49,865 nucleotides of DNA from Roseofilum halophilum BLCC-M91 (GCF_030068445.1 NZ_JAQPOK010000125.1:1-49865), one strand, 5' to 3'. Counted from the stretch's first letter, positions 26,017 through 35,836 are shown. Translations and numbers: made by a program. The notes: generated from the sequence alone by a model not told the origin.

Positions 26017-29000
26017 CTAACTGCCGCCAATGCGAGCAATATCGCGGGCATTTTCTTCAAAGGCCGCAGATAGGGCATCATCACCGCTTAAGCCATTGGC
26101 TAAAGCATTCTGAATGTGCTGGAGAACCCGCTTGTAGTCGCGAGGCATAACCTTCACAAACTTCCGGCTCATGGTTTCCCAAGATCCCAGGACTAATTCA
26201 GCTCGCTTACTGCCGGTATATTGGCCATGTTTGGTAATCATTTCGTGGATCTCGCGGATCTCTTCTGGATCTTCGAGGGTTTCGAGATCTACCATTTCCC
26301 GGTTGCAACGGGTGGCAAAGTCGCCGGTTTCATCGAGAACATAGGCGACACCGCCACTCATTCCGGCGGCAAAGTTGCGTCCGGTTTTGCCCAAAATTAC
26401 GACTTTTCCGCCGGTCATGTATTCACAGGCATGGTCTCCCACGGCTTCGACTACGGCTTGTACGCCGGAGTTACGGACGCAGAACCGCTCGCCAGCCATG
26501 CCTCGGATGTAGGCTTGGCCGCCGGTTGCGCCGTAGAAGGCGACGTTACCGACGACGATGTTTTCAGCCGGGATAAAGGTGGATGATTTATGGGGATAAA
26601 GGATGACTTTACCGCCGCTTAAGCCTTTGCCAAAGTAGTCGTTGGCATCTCCTTCTAGTTCTAGGGTGACTCCTTTGGGGACAAATGCGCCAAAGCTTTG
26701 ACCGGCGCTGCCTTGGAAGTGCAGGTGAATGGTGTCTTCGGGGAGTCCGTCCCAATGGCGTTTGCTGATTTCGTTGCCTAGGATTGTACCGACGACGCGG
26801 TTGGTGTTTTTGATCGGTAGGGTCTTGCGAATGGGTTTACCGTTTTCGATCGCCTCTTTGCACAGATCCAGCAGTACCGTCATATCCAAGGATTTCTCTA
26901 ACCCATGGTCTTGGGGCATCTGGCAATAGCGCCCGACTTCCGGCCCGACTTCGGGTTGATGGAGAACTTTGGAGAGGTCAATGCCTTTGGCTTTCCAATG
27001 GTCGATCGCCTTCTTCGGCTCCAGAACATCGGTGCGCCCGATCATCTCATTCACGGTGCGGAAACCGAGTTGCGCCATAATTTCTCGCAACTCCTGAGCG
27101 ATAAACCGCATGAAGTTAACGGTATATTCGGGGTCGCCGCTAAAGTTTTTCCGCAGTTCGGGGTTTTGGGTGGCAACACCGACGGGGCAGGTGTTTTTAT
27201 GGCATACCCGCATCATGATACAGCCCAGGGTGACGAGGGGCATGGTGGAGAAGCCGTATTCTTCCGCACCGAGGAGAGCGGCGATCGCCAAATCGCGACC
27301 CGTTTTCATTTGTCCGTCGGTTTCTACAACAATGCGCGATCGCAGATTATTCAGAACCAAGGTTTGGTGAGTTTCTGCCACACCCAATTCCCAAGGCAGT
27401 CCCGCATGTTTAATCGAGGTTTGGGGACTTGCTCCCGTGCCGCCGTCAAATCCGGAGATCAGCACCACATCGGCATGTGCCTTAGCGACTCCGGCGGCGA
27501 TCGTGCCTACACCGACTTCTGACACCAATTTGACATTAATCCGCGCTTGCCGGTTGGCGTTTTTCAGGTCGTGAATTAACTCGGCTAGGTCTTCAATGGA
27601 GTAAATATCATGGTGGGGAGGCGGGGAAATCAAACCCACACCGGGAGTTGAGTGACGCACTTTCGCAATCCAAGGATACACCTTACGCCCTGGGAGTTGT
27701 CCTCCTTCTCCGGGTTTCGCCCCTTGCGCCATTTTGATCTGGATTTCCTTGGCTTGGCTCAGGTACAAACTCGTTACCCCAAAGCGTCCGGAAGCCACCT
27801 GTTTAATGGCGCTGTTTTTCGAGTCTCCCCGCTCATTTGTCCAGGTATAGCGCTCCGGATCTTCACCCCCTTCTCCGGTATTGGATTTACCGCCAATCCG
27901 GTTCATGGCGATCGCCAAACTCTCATGGGTTTCCTTAGAAATTGACCCATAGCTCATGGCTCCCGTTTTGAAGCGTTTGGTAATGGCTTCCACCGGCTCC
28001 ACTTCTTCTAGGGGAATCGGATCGCGAGCCTTAAACTCTAGCAGATCCCGCAGTCTGAAGAATTCCTTATCCTGCTGATTAATTTGGGCACTGTATTGTT
28101 TGTACAGCTCGTAGTCCCCTTCCCGGACAGCTCGTTGCAACAGGTGAATGATTTCTGGAGCCAAGAGGTGTGCTTCTCCATCTTTGCGCCATTGATATTC
28201 GCCCCCTGCATCTAGAGTTTCGATACTAGAAAATCCTTGATGGTGACGCTTGATCGCCTCTTGGGTAATCACATCTACCCCAATTCCTTCTAAGCGGGAA
28301 GCTGTCCAAGTGAAGTATTTATTAACGACCTCAGAACTTAAGCCAATGCTCTCAAAAATTTGCGCTCCCCGATAGCTCTGAATGGTAGAAATGCCAATTT
28401 TCGAGCCAATTTTAATCACCCCTTTGGTGACTGCTTTGATGTAGTTCTTGCAGGCTTTTTCATAATCCATCGGCGGAATATGTTTCTCCTCAATCATCGA
28501 GCCGATGGTTTCAAAGGCCAAATAGGGGTTAATCGCGCCGCAACCATAGCCAATCAGAACAGCAAAGTGATGGACTTCGCGGGGTTCTCCCGATTCCAGG
28601 ATAATGCCCACACGGGTACGAGTTCCGGCGCGGATCAGGTGGTGATGGAGTCCGGAAACCGCTAACAGAGCAGGAATGGGGGCGCGATCGCCATCCATAT
28701 CTCGGTCAGAAAGAATAATTAGGTTAATCCCCTTGGCGATCGCCTCATCTGCCTTAGCAAATATGCTCTCTAAGGTACTTTCGAGTCCTTCTACCCCAGT
28801 TTTGGGGTCAAACAGAATCGGCAAGGTCAGAGAGCGAAAATCACCGGTCTTATCTTCACCAAGCTGCTTCAGCCCAGCCAATTGAGCATTACTCAAAATG
28901 GGGGTATCCAACTGGATCAGGTGACAGCTTTCCGGTTCAGGTTTGAGCAGGTTACCTTCCGAACCAATGGTGGTAATGGGCGAAGTAATAATCGCCTCCC

Positions 29001-30615
29001 GGATTGAGTCAATGGGCGGGTTCGTGACTTGGGCAAACAGTTGCTTAAAATACTCATAGAGCAGTTTCGGCCGGTTAGAGAGAACGGCTAAGGGAGTATC
29101 CGTTCCCATGGCTCCGATCGCCTCTACCCCATTTTGGGCCATGGGCGCTAAGAGCATCCGCAATTCTTCAAACGTATAACCAAATGCCCGTTGTCTCTGG
29201 ACGAGGGGCAAGGCAGGTGTAGGGGCGGGTTTCAAACCCGCCTCTACAGGCAAATCCGAGAGTTTGACTTGGTATTGATCCAGCCATTCCCGATAGGGGT
29301 GTTCAGTGGCGATTTGATGTTTTATTTCTTCATCGGCCACAATGCGCCCTTCTTCCATATTCACCAGGAACATGCGACCCGGTTCTAAGCGCCCTTTTTT
29401 AGCCACATTTTCCGGTTCCACGGGCAGCACACCCGCTTCTGAGGCCATGATTACCAGGTCGTCTTTCGTGACGTAGTAGCGAGAAGGACGCAAACCATTG
29501 CGGTCTAAAACCGCTCCCATCATTGTGCCATCGGTAAAGGCAATGGACGCAGGGCCATCCCAGGGTTCCATTAAGCAGGCATGATACTCGTAAAAGGCTT
29601 TGAGTTCATCACTCATGGACTCATGAGCTGCCCAGGGTTCGGGGATCATCATCATTACCGCATGGGGAAGACTCCGCCCAGCTAGGGTCATCAACTCTAG
29701 GGTATTGTCAAAAATACCGGAGTCACTGCCATCGATGTTGATAATGGGTTGGATGCGGTCTAGATCGGCTCCAAATTCTTGGGAGGAGGAGCCAAATAGG
29801 GATTGGCGAGCGTGCATCCAGTTAATGTTACCGCGCAGGGTGTTGATTTCCCCGTTATGGGCCACATAGCGATAGGGGTGCGATCTCTCCCAACTGGGGA
29901 AGGTGTTGGTACTGAAGCGGGAATGGACTAAGCCGAGGGCGCTTTCTAAGTCAGAGTCGCTTAAGTCGGGGAAGTAGGCTTTGACTTGGGGCGGCATCAA
30001 CATGCCTTTGTACACTAGGGTGCGGCAAGAAATGCTAGTGGGATACCAATAGCGGTCAATTCCTGGAATTTTAATAGCAGTATGGGAGCGTTTGCGGATC
30101 ACGTAGAGTTTGCGCTCGAAGGCCAGATCGTCTTCTAGATCGGGATTTCGGGCAATAAAGACTTGCTGCATAAAGGGTTCGCTCTCTCTAGCGGTTTCCC
30201 CTAAACTGCTGTTATCGGTGGGCACATCTCGCCAACCGATCACTTTTTGCCCTTCTTCAGCTACGATCTGCTCGAAGAGTTGCCGTCCTTTACTTCTGGC
30301 TTGGCGATCGGGGGAGGAGAAAATCATGCCGACGGCATATTTCCCTGGTTCTGGTAGGTTAACCCCTTGCTCTTGGGCAACTTTTGCCATGAATTTATGG
30401 GGCATTTGCAGCAGAATGCCTGCTCCGTCTCCGGTGTTCGGTTCTGCACCCACTGCACCCCGGTGTTCCAGGTTAACCAGAATGGTGAGGGCTTGGTCAA
30501 CAATTGAGTGAGACTTTTCCCCCTTCATGTGTACGATGAAGCCAACACCGCAGGCATCATGTTCAAATTGGGGATCGTATAGACCCTGTTTTTGGGGTGA
30601 TGTGGTTCTGTTCAT
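26017..30615 (-). CDS. gltB: Glutamate synthase large subunit
   Basis: GltB makes two glutamates from glutamine and 2-oxoglutarate. The 1532-residue protein has the N-terminal nucleophile cysteine after a short propeptide ([12 protein letters not shown]22), the class II amidotransferase region, and the FMN barrel ([26 protein letters not shown]). It also has the 3Fe-4S cysteines ([17 protein letters not shown]) and the C-terminal beta-helix ([17 protein letters not shown]). The adjacent gltD favours the NAD(P)H form over ferredoxin GltS. An in-frame TTG lies 24 bases upstream; I use the ATG before [10 protein letters not shown]. Residues near 470 ([20 protein letters not shown]) are encoded by an in-frame palindromic repeat. 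Confidence 0.95.
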   Translation of the reverse strand: MNRTTSPQKQGLYDPQFEHDACGVGFIVHMKGEKSHSIVDQALTILVNLEHRGAVGAEPNTGDGAGILLQMPHKFMAKVAQEQGVNLPEPGKYAVGMIFSSPDRQARSKGRQLFEQIVAEEGQKVIGWRDVPTDNSSLGETARESEPFMQQVFIARNPDLEDDLAFERKLYVIRKRSHTAIKIPGIDRYWYPTSISCRTLVYKGMLMPPQVKAYFPDLSDSDLESALGLVHSRFSTNTFPSWERSHPYRYVAHNGEINTLRGNINWMHARQSLFGSSSQEFGADLDRIQPIINIDGSDSGIFDNTLELMTLAGRSLPHAVMMMIPEPWAAHESMSDELKAFYEYHACLMEPWDGPASIAFTDGTMMGAVLDRNGLRPSRYYVTKDDLVIMASEAGVLPVEPENVAKKGRLEPGRMFLVNMEEGRIVADEEIKHQIATEHPYREWLDQYQVKLSDLPVEAGLKPAPTPALPLVQRQRAFGYTFEELRMLLAPMAQNGVEAIGAMGTDTPLAVLSNRPKLLYEYFKQLFAQVTNPPIDSIREAIITSPITTIGSEGNLLKPEPESCHLIQLDTPILSNAQLAGLKQLGEDKTGDFRSLTLPILFDPKTGVEGLESTLESIFAKADEAIAKGINLIILSDRDMDGDRAPIPALLAVSGLHHHLIRAGTRTRVGIILESGEPREVHHFAVLIGYGCGAINPYLAFETIGSMIEEKHIPPMDYEKACKNYIKAVTKGVIKIGSKIGISTIQSYRGAQIFESIGLSSEVVNKYFTWTASRLEGIGVDVITQEAIKRHHQGFSSIETLDAGGEYQWRKDGEAHLLAPEIIHLLQRAVREGDYELYKQYSAQINQQDKEFFRLRDLLEFKARDPIPLEEVEPVEAITKRFKTGAMSYGSISKETHESLAIAMNRIGGKSNTGEGGEDPERYTWTNERGDSKNSAIKQVASGRFGVTSLYLSQAKEIQIKMAQGAKPGEGGQLPGRKVYPWIAKVRHSTPGVGLISPPPHHDIYSIEDLAELIHDLKNANRQARINVKLVSEVGVGTIAAGVAKAHADVVLISGFDGGTGASPQTSIKHAGLPWELGVAETHQTLVLNNLRSRIVVETDGQMKTGRDLAIAALLGAEEYGFSTMPLVTLGCIMMRVCHKNTCPVGVATQNPELRKNFSGDPEYTVNFMRFIAQELREIMAQLGFRTVNEMIGRTDVLEPKKAIDHWKAKGIDLSKVLHQPEVGPEVGRYCQMPQDHGLEKSLDMTVLLDLCKEAIENGKPIRKTLPIKNTNRVVGTILGNEISKRHWDGLPEDTIHLHFQGSAGQSFGAFVPKGVTLELEGDANDYFGKGLSGGKVILYPHKSSTFIPAENIVVGNVAFYGATGGQAYIRGMAGERFCVRNSGVQAVVEAVGDHACEYMTGGKVVILGKTGRNFAAGMSGGVAYVLDETGDFATRCNREMVDLETLEDPEEIREIHEMITKHGQYTGSKRAELVLGSWETMSRKFVKVMPRDYKRVLQHIQNALANGLSGDDALSAAFEENARDIARIGGS
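29218..29248. repeat. GTAGGGGCGGGTT palindrome inside gltB coding sequence
   Basis: TGTAGGGGCGGGTTT and AAACCCGCCTCTACA form a stem with one mismatch, entirely within gltB. It is translated as [10 protein letters not shown], between KLSDLP and [12 protein letters not shown], at a position where relatives have a short variable linker. The in-frame insertion is seen directly; the comparison with relatives is from memory. Confidence 0.8.
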
Positions 30616-30988
30616 GGTCTTGATATAGTTGGTTTTCAATCCTCAATGTCCTTTGAAGGAGGGAACCGGATACAGGAAATAGGGATGAAGCCGATCCGTT
30701 CATCTGTGATAGCCGAAAGTAGCACTGGTTATGGGTTCTTGAAGTTCAATCCCTGATTTTCCTGACACCTCATCTCCTGAGCTGGAAACCGTTGCTTCTA
30801 GATGTAGGATAGATTTTGACGGCAAAAAACGGCGATCGCCCATTTCTTAATAAAATGATCGGAATCTACCCCAAAGGTTCTGAAATATTTCTTAGCATTT
30901 CCTTCACCAGAGAGTAAATCTCAAAATTGGTAGCCAATTTAGCAGAAATCCGGTAGATAGCTTGCTATCCGTTCTCTTACCTGACCCA
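30616..30988. other. Upstream region of gltB
   Basis: This 373-base spacer should hold the gltB promoter, read on the minus strand. It contains one HIP1 site and a half-conserved NtcA-like sequence GTAGCACTGGTTAT near 30718, without a suitably spaced -10 box. No gene or strong hairpin is visible. Confidence 0.35.
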
Positions 30989-31459
30989 TTACCCATTACC
31001 GTTCATGTCGGCAACAGCCGAATCGCTCATTTTCTGGAGTGCATAGGCCCGAAACCGATCTAAATCCGCTTGAATCGTCGATTCTACCGTAGGGCCGAGC
31101 AATTTATCCATCAGCTTACCGACAAGTCCTGGAATGGCATAGGCGACAGTTAGTTTAACGATACTGGTTTCATGGCGGTCATAAAACCGAATTGCACCTC
31201 GGTTGGGTAAGCCATCTACTGATTCCCATTGAATAATTTGATTAGGACTTTGTTTCAAGATGCGCGAGAGCCAACTAAATTCAAAATTACCCGAAGCTAA
31301 TTTCCAGCGAGACAATTCAGGATTTTCTTCTAACACATGAACCGATTCAATCCATTTCATCCATCGGGGCATTTGTTCGAGGTCTGACCATAATTCCCAC
31401 ACAAATTCAATCGGCGCTTCGACTTCAACTTGTACGCTATGTTCTAACCAATCTTTCAT
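30989..31459 (-). CDS. SRPBCC/START-like (polyketide cyclase/dehydrase-type) protein
   Basis: This 156-residue single-domain protein has the helix-grip pattern: an N-terminal strand VQVEVEAPIEFVWELWSDL, then QMPRWMKWIESVHVLEEN, a beta-sheet core, and the long C-terminal helix TVESTIQADLDRFRAYALQ. Such proteins bind hydrophobic ligands in a deep cavity. The closest described kind in cyanobacteria is a cyclase/dehydrase-like protein of unknown role. It is upstream of the gltB region on the same strand but separated by 373 bases. Confidence 0.75.
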   Translation of the reverse strand: MKDWLEHSVQVEVEAPIEFVWELWSDLEQMPRWMKWIESVHVLEENPELSRWKLASGNFEFSWLSRILKQSPNQIIQWESVDGLPNRGAIRFYDRHETSIVKLTVAYAIPGLVGKLMDKLLGPTVESTIQADLDRFRAYALQKMSDSAVADMNGNG

Positions 31460-31494
31460 AAAAGTATTTTGGGATGAGTGAGGGCAAGAGAAGG

Positions 31495-31524
31495 TAAAAA
31501 ATAGACTTTATTGTTCTAGTCTAT
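31495..31524 (-). terminator. Terminator of the secreted 200-residue protein gene
   Basis: On the minus strand ATAGACT and AGTCTAT form a 7-base-pair stem followed by TTTTTT. The stop codon of the gene lies within the loop and first arm. Confidence 0.65.
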
Positions 31525-32118
31525 CATATGGATTGACTCAAATTTCGAGGGATAAATGATACAATTTTCATTGACCCCTAGACTGGTGATCAACCCCTCA
31601 ACATTACATAGACTTAGTGTATCAAAATTACAGGTATAGCTGGCTAAAGTATCTCCTTGGCGGTTAAACAGACGGGTATTATAGCCATAGTCGCGGGCGA
31701 TCGCCCCTATTTTGGTCAACAACTCATAGCGGTTGAAATAACTCGTCTCTCGCCAAACTTGACGGTTTACGACTAAATGAACTTCTCCAGGGGTCTGTTC
31801 ATCTCTAGGAGGATAAGCCAACCAGGTTACCAGTAAATCCTTGCCATATTGCTCACTGGCCCACCATAAGCTCGGCAGGGTTAAGCGACCTTCTTGGATC
31901 GTATTTTCCGTAATGACTGCACCTGTACTCAGGTCTACAGGTTTACCTTGCTCAACCGCCTCCACCAACTGAGTATCTAAGGGCCCAATAAAAGGAAAAG
32001 GTACACCGGGATTTTGATATTGACATTGGGCCTGTGCGGGGTGAGAGTCCCCCCAAAACATCATCAGGGTAAGGCTGCATCCAAGAAAACTAGACAAGAC
32101 AGAGGGGAGCTTAACCAT
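31516..32118 (-). CDS. Secreted protein of unknown function
   Basis: The 200-residue protein has a signal peptide (LSSFLGCSLTLMMFWGD, likely cleavage after AQA near residue 30). The mature part contains four or more cysteines (QCQYQ, YTCNF, LSLCNVE, ENCIIY), which could form disulfides outside the cytoplasm. The stretch YGYNTRLFNRQGDTLASYTC is of a kind I recall in conserved cyanobacterial hypothetical proteins. No enzymatic motif is visible. It ends in its own terminator, and the divergent small gene at 32263 faces away from it. Confidence 0.65.
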   Translation of the reverse strand: MVKLPSVLSSFLGCSLTLMMFWGDSHPAQAQCQYQNPGVPFPFIGPLDTQLVEAVEQGKPVDLSTGAVITENTIQEGRLTLPSLWWASEQYGKDLLVTWLAYPPRDEQTPGEVHLVVNRQVWRETSYFNRYELLTKIGAIARDYGYNTRLFNRQGDTLASYTCNFDTLSLCNVEGLITSLGVNENCIIYPSKFESIHMID

Positions 32119-32262
32119 AGGGAAGATAAGGCAACGATGGGATAACTCTCAACTATGGTAATCGGATTGCTGACAATCAACAATCCGATCGAGGAAGTTC
32201 CGGATCGGCTCGGACAAGGGTGAATTTTTTAACGGAGGGTGAGAACTTGGGTTGCCTGAAGA

Positions 32263-32520
32263 TTGATGAATATTTGGCGCTATTTAGAACTACTGGTTAT
32301 GTGCGATCGCAGAGGAAAAATCACCGCCGTGCGATCGCTCTATCCCCAAGGTCAAATTACTCACTTTCGTCGCCAAAATGGTGTTATTTGTAAACCCAAA
32401 ATAGTGATCAAGATCTTAAATGTATACGGCAAAAGCGGCTGGGAACTGGTAAGCAGCTACTCTCTGAAATTTTCCCAAGGATATTGTCTGGTTTATACCT
32501 TAAAAAAACGAGTAAAGTGA
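32263..32520 (+). CDS. Small protein with a GWELV (DUF4177-like) motif
   Basis: This is an 85-residue protein. The C-terminal half, ILNVYGKSGWELVSSY followed by YCLVYTLKKR, matches the GWELV-...-YTLKR ending of small DUF4177-like proteins of unknown role. An ATG pair is present at the start, and the second ATG is equally possible. Two HIP1 sites fall inside the coding sequence. It stands alone between divergent and parallel neighbours with a 176-base gap after it. Confidence 0.6.
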   Translation: MMNIWRYLELLVMCDRRGKITAVRSLYPQGQITHFRRQNGVICKPKIVIKILNVYGKSGWELVSSYSLKFSQGYCLVYTLKKRVK

Positions 32521-32696
32521 GGACTCTCAAGTCCGTCTCAAGGATTCACCCACTGGGGAACTTCAAACATGATTTAACCGTCTTTATGAATTAGAGTGAG
32601 AACAGGAAAAATTTCCAGATTAGGTCAACAGACACACACCTTGAAACTTCCTGTTCTTTCAGATTGACAACAGCTACAATGTGAGGCAATACAACC

Positions 32697-33080
32697 ATGT
32701 CTAAGTCTGTAATTAGTGTTTTAACTCTTACCGGTTTAACCTTAATTCCTTTGGGTGCTTTTGCCCAAACCCCAACTCTCCTACCCATCGATTCAACTGT
32801 TAGAGTAGAAGTCGAAGACATTTTCAGCTTAAGCCGGGCGAAAAATTTGGCTCGTCAAGCTGCCGAACAAGCCAATGGAGGGTTAAGTCAATATCGTGCA
32901 GAAACATCCATGCATGGAAATGCTACCTCTTCTCCCTTTGTGGATAATGGCGATGGGACTTGGACGTTTAAATTCTATGGGGGTGAACCCGGTTTTTCTG
33001 TACCGACAGTCGAAAGTGTGGTTACTGTTGCTAAAGATGGCTCTTGGGTGAGAGTAGACTACAACGGGCCCATTCGCTAA
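32697..33080 (+). CDS. Small secreted protein of unknown function
   Basis: The 127-residue protein has a clean signal peptide (SVISVLTLTGLTLIPLGAFA, cleavage after AFA near residue 23). The mature domain starts with an amphipathic helix rich in Ala and Arg (SRAKNLARQAAEQANGGLSQ) and continues as beta strands (WTFKFYGGEPGF, ESVVTVAKDGSW). I know similar short periplasmic proteins only as conserved cyanobacterial hypotheticals. The coding sequence is followed by a strong palindrome that could end the transcript. Confidence 0.7.
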   Translation: MSKSVISVLTLTGLTLIPLGAFAQTPTLLPIDSTVRVEVEDIFSLSRAKNLARQAAEQANGGLSQYRAETSMHGNATSSPFVDNGDGTWTFKFYGGEPGFSVPTVESVVTVAKDGSWVRVDYNGPIR

Positions 33081-33119
33081 ATTAGTCATACAGCCCTTGG
33101 CGCGGTAAAAAATACCAGC

Positions 33120-33168
33120 TTTTAGATCCCTCAACTCCCCTTATGAAAGGGGTTTGGGGGATCTAAAA
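33120..33168. repeat. Long palindrome TTTTAGATCCC/GGGATCTAAAA
   Basis: An outer stem TTTTAGATCCC/GGGATCTAAAA encloses an inner stem CCCCTT/AAAGGGG. It sits 40 bases past the secreted protein stop codon and belongs to the ATCCCCC-type repeats (another copy at 23198-23239). It can serve as a terminator in either direction because its arms begin and end in A/T runs. Confidence 0.65.
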
Positions 33169-33267
33169 CTTAGTATGCTTTTCTAGATTTGATATAAGTA
33201 GGGTTCTGTTTTGCCTCAGTGAACAGCTCTGCTCAACACCACACTCAGCCTGAAAATCTTTGCCTGA

Positions 33268-33654
33268 TTATCCTTCAATGGGTCGATCGCTGGTATAACT
33301 GAGATAAGCTTGATAACCTTGACGTTTCAATTTACGCACCAGTTGGAACGTAGGTGTATGTTCTTGATTGAAAGATGGCGTTAATTGAATTTGAGTGCCT
33401 AGGACAAAACCTCGATCGGGAATAGCAAGTTTACATAGGGTAACCTGATGGATGGGTACTTGGGCGACTTGGGCTAGTGCTTCGAGATCGGCGGTTTCTG
33501 TATTAATGACAAAAGCACTATAACCAATCTGGGGACACTCTTGAAGAGTCCTATCAGAGGGTAATTCAAAGTTGAGTTGGGCAAAAGCGGGTGCAGACAG
33601 TCCCAAGGTGAGGGAGCATAAGGTTGCTGAAACCAGAGTATGGACGTTAATCAT
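33268..33654 (-). CDS. Small secreted protein of unknown function
   Basis: The 128-residue protein has a signal peptide (TLVSATLCSLTLGLSAPAFA, cleavage near residue 25). The mature part has two cysteines about 35 residues apart (LQECPQIG, QVTLCKLAIPD). It ends in FQLVRKLKRQGYQAYLSYTS, reminiscent of the SPOR-like small folds that bind peptidoglycan or pack as beta-alpha-beta units. That resemblance is weak. It lies about 100 bases downstream of the LysR regulator gene on the same strand and could share its transcript. Confidence 0.65.
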   Translation of the reverse strand: MINVHTLVSATLCSLTLGLSAPAFAQLNFELPSDRTLQECPQIGYSAFVINTETADLEALAQVAQVPIHQVTLCKLAIPDRGFVLGTQIQLTPSFNQEHTPTFQLVRKLKRQGYQAYLSYTSDRPIEG

Positions 33655-33757
33655 AGAGTAATTTGGAATACGTTAAGTCAGGCGATCGCCTTTGTTCTCT
33701 TCCCTACGATTACAGTTGGCTATCACCCGGTTAATTTTTCCCTAATCTACAACAAGC

Positions 33758-34684
33758 TCAGTACAGCTTGTCTATTGCCGTGTCTTCAGCGACTTTTTTG
33801 CCTTCATCCAACAGATACCCTAAAAAGGCCGTTGCAACCACAGATAACTGCTTACCACTGGGATAGACGACAAACCAATTGCGTTCAATGGGGAAATGCT
33901 CCACATCCAAGATCGCCAGTTTTCCCGTCGCTCCTTCTAGGGCTAAGGTATGTAAGGATAACACCGAGAGACCTAAACCACCCACGATCGCCTGTTTAAT
34001 GGCTTCATTAGAGCCTAACTCCAGTTTCACTTTAACGCTAATATTCTGCTCATTAAAGAGTTTCTCGACGGCACGACGAGTTCCCGATCCCTCTTCGCGC
34101 ATAATAAACGGTTCCCCAGATAGACGCTCTAGGGGAATCTTTTCTTGTCCGACGAGGGGATGTTCTCGCTGGGCTAAAACCACTAAGGGATTTTCTAGGA
34201 ACTGATGAGCCGCAACATCTAAATTTTCCGGCACTTGGGAGAGAATGTAGAGATCGTCGAGATTTTCAGACATGCGAGCGAGTAATCCTTCATGGTTAAG
34301 TACCTGAAGGGCAAAATCGACACCTGGATAGCGTTGACAAAAGGGCCCCAATAAACGAGGAACAAAATACTTGGCTGTGGTGATCACACTGAGTTTAAGC
34401 TGTCCTTGTTTCAATCCCTTTAAGTCAGAAATGGTCATTTCTAACTGAGATATACGGTCAAAAAGATCGCGACAAGCCGCGAAAAGCTCCTGGCCTGCCT
34501 CCGTCAGATACAAGCGTTTACCAATCTGTTCAAATAAGGGCATTCCCACAGCCTTGGTTAATTGCTTAACTTGCATGGAAATGGTAGGCTGAGTTAAATA
34601 TAACTCTTCTGCTGCCCGCGTAAAGCTGCCGTGGCGGGCTGCGGCTTCAAAAACTTTTAATTGATGCAGAGTCGCTTGCCTCAA
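33758..34684 (-). CDS. LysR-family regulator of the CbbR/CmpR/RbcR type
   Basis: The 308-residue regulator has the N-terminal winged HTH (LHQLKVFEAAARHGSFTRAA, LYLTQPTISMQVKQLTKAVG) and a two-lobed effector-binding domain (GQLKLSVITTAKYFVPRLLG, PLVVLAQREHPLVG, FIMREEGSGTRRAVE, LGSNEAIKQAIVGGLGLSVL). This subgroup controls rbc or CO2/bicarbonate uptake genes in cyanobacteria and senses metabolites such as 2-phosphoglycolate, 2-oxoglutarate or ribulose bisphosphate. Which of them applies here cannot be told. NDH-1 CO2-uptake genes lie 2-5 kb away on the same strand, which supports a carbon role. Confidence 0.85.
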   Translation of the reverse strand: MRQATLHQLKVFEAAARHGSFTRAAEELYLTQPTISMQVKQLTKAVGMPLFEQIGKRLYLTEAGQELFAACRDLFDRISQLEMTISDLKGLKQGQLKLSVITTAKYFVPRLLGPFCQRYPGVDFALQVLNHEGLLARMSENLDDLYILSQVPENLDVAAHQFLENPLVVLAQREHPLVGQEKIPLERLSGEPFIMREEGSGTRRAVEKLFNEQNISVKVKLELGSNEAIKQAIVGGLGLSVLSLHTLALEGATGKLAILDVEHFPIERNWFVVYPSGKQLSVVATAFLGYLLDEGKKVAEDTAIDKLY

Positions 34685-34815
34685 AACCTGTTCCTCAATT
34701 AGAAAACAATATTCATAGATATAAATCTATCATAATTATTGTCAATATTGCATTAGCCTTATCGATGTTCTTGCGTTATCATCTTGATCAGAAAGAGCGA
34801 AAGAAACCCTTCCGA

Positions 34816-34959
34816 GAGGATGCTACCCGGCGATCGCCAGTTGAAGAGGTTCGCACAGGACACCCAAATTCCTAGCTTTGCAGTTCGCCTCATTGTGGCA
34901 ACAGTAAAGTATTTCCCTCTTTAGCTGAGACGCTCAATGGTGTAGCATCCTTTTTTTTT
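34816..34959 (+). ncRNA. Candidate structured small RNA with rho-independent terminator
   Basis: The 5-prime segment AGGATGCTACC (34817-34827) pairs with GG-GTAGCATCCT (34939-34951), which runs into nine T residues. Inside this closing helix, AGTTGAAGAGG (34839-34849) pairs completely with CCTCTTTAGCT (34916-34926) using two G-U pairs. Further pairs (GCA/TGC, AGGA/TCCT) lie within. A GGCGATCGCC hairpin flanks the second helix. There is no ORF across it. The rod-like nesting over about 140 bases recalls 6S RNA, but I cannot identify it, and the length is short for cyanobacterial 6S. It lies between the divergent LysR gene and a Uma2 gene. The promoter is not obvious. Confidence 0.55.
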
Positions 34960-34985
34960 ATTCCCTGGACGAGCCGCCTTTTCGT

Positions 34986-35555
34986 CTAAAAGCACTCTTG
35001 CACTGTAATTGTGCAATCTGGAAAAGCCAGAGGACTTACAGACTGTTGACCGAGCAAAATGAGCTGGCGCTGGTAACCATTGGGTTGAGGGTCTTGAAAA
35101 ATGTGAAGTTGTTGTGAGGTAATGTTGAAAACCCAGTAGTCAGTGATACCTGCTACTGCATAGAGATTGGCTTTAGTGCCGAGATCGCGGTCAATCGTAG
35201 TATCAGCAATTTCAACGATCAAATACACTTCATCTGGTGTGGGATGATGGTCGGCATAAAAGTTGGGATGGGGATGAACAACGGCAATATCCGGCTCAGG
35301 TTCTGAGTAAGGATTGAGTTGAATGGGGTCTTGAAGTCTTACCAGAGCGCGATCGCCCAAATGATGTTCTAGCCGTTTTTCCATCCGTTTGCACAACGCA
35401 CTATGGGCAGGGCCTTTGGGCATTTTCTGGATAATTTGTCCCGCAATAAGTTCCACCTGTTCATCGGCTCCCAGAATCCCAATTTCTGCCATTCGATGAT
35501 AATCAGCAGTGGTAATTAGCCGAAGATGAACCGAAGAAAGGGGAGTGGCAATCAT
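34986..35555 (-). CDS. Uma2-family (DUF820) putative endonuclease
   Basis: The 189-residue protein has the Uma2 PD-(D/E)XK core: EPEPDIAVV (D89), then YLIVEIADTT (E115) and DLGTKANLYAVAGITDYWVF (K128), all in the expected order. The N-terminal part TTADYHRMAEIGILGADEQV followed by ELIAGQIIQKMP is also typical. A longer frame extends 32 codons upstream through HIP1-rich, low-complexity sequence. I chose the ATG before IATPLSSVH because family similarity starts there. Uma2 proteins are multicopy in cyanobacteria and of uncertain role. The next 160 bases upstream contain only HIP1-type sequence. Confidence 0.85.
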   Translation of the reverse strand: MIATPLSSVHLRLITTADYHRMAEIGILGADEQVELIAGQIIQKMPKGPAHSALCKRMEKRLEHHLGDRALVRLQDPIQLNPYSEPEPDIAVVHPHPNFYADHHPTPDEVYLIVEIADTTIDRDLGTKANLYAVAGITDYWVFNITSQQLHIFQDPQPNGYQRQLILLGQQSVSPLAFPDCTITVQECF

Positions 35556-35717
35556 AATTGGGTTAGCCAAGAGATGATGGTTTAATTGTAGCAAAGGGAG
35601 AGAGGGGAGAAAGGCGATCGCTCCTGTAGTGGCGATCGGGATATACAGCACTTTGCGCTGTTATGAGGTACAGTAGCAACAATGAGCAAACCAATTTCTT
35701 AAATGTTTCGGATTAAT

Positions 35718-35836
35718 TACAGCGCGAAGCGCTGTATGCTTTCATTACCTCTTAATACCCATCAAATCTCTTCACCTTAGATTGTACCTCAATACAGCGC
35801 GAAGCGCTGTATTACTTAACAGCGCAAATCGCTGTA
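35718..35836. repeat. Cluster of three TACAGCGCGAAGCGCTGTA palindromes
   Basis: Two perfect copies (35718-35736 and 35793-35811) and one variant (ACAGCGCAAATCGCTGTA, 35819-35836) lie within 120 bases. Each folds as a stem of seven or eight base pairs around a GAA-type loop. The cluster is the best place to read the family consensus. Single copies occur at 8617, 10823, 23262, 24192 and 47897. Confidence 0.8.

Noticed and set aside
26905-27522. 205-codon open frame antisense to gltB
   Set aside because: It lies entirely inside the conserved gltB FMN/iron-sulfur region, in the frame opposite a high-GC coding sequence, has no ribosome binding site, and its translation resembles no protein I know. 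Treated as a shadow.
30705-30745. NtcA site upstream of gltB
   Set aside because: GTAGCACTGGTTAT has only one perfect half-site, and there is no -10 box at the right distance on the minus strand.
33640-33999. 119-codon plus-strand open frame overlapping the LysR gene end
   Set aside because: Most of it is antisense to the conserved C-terminal domain of the regulator, and it has no motif or ribosome binding site.
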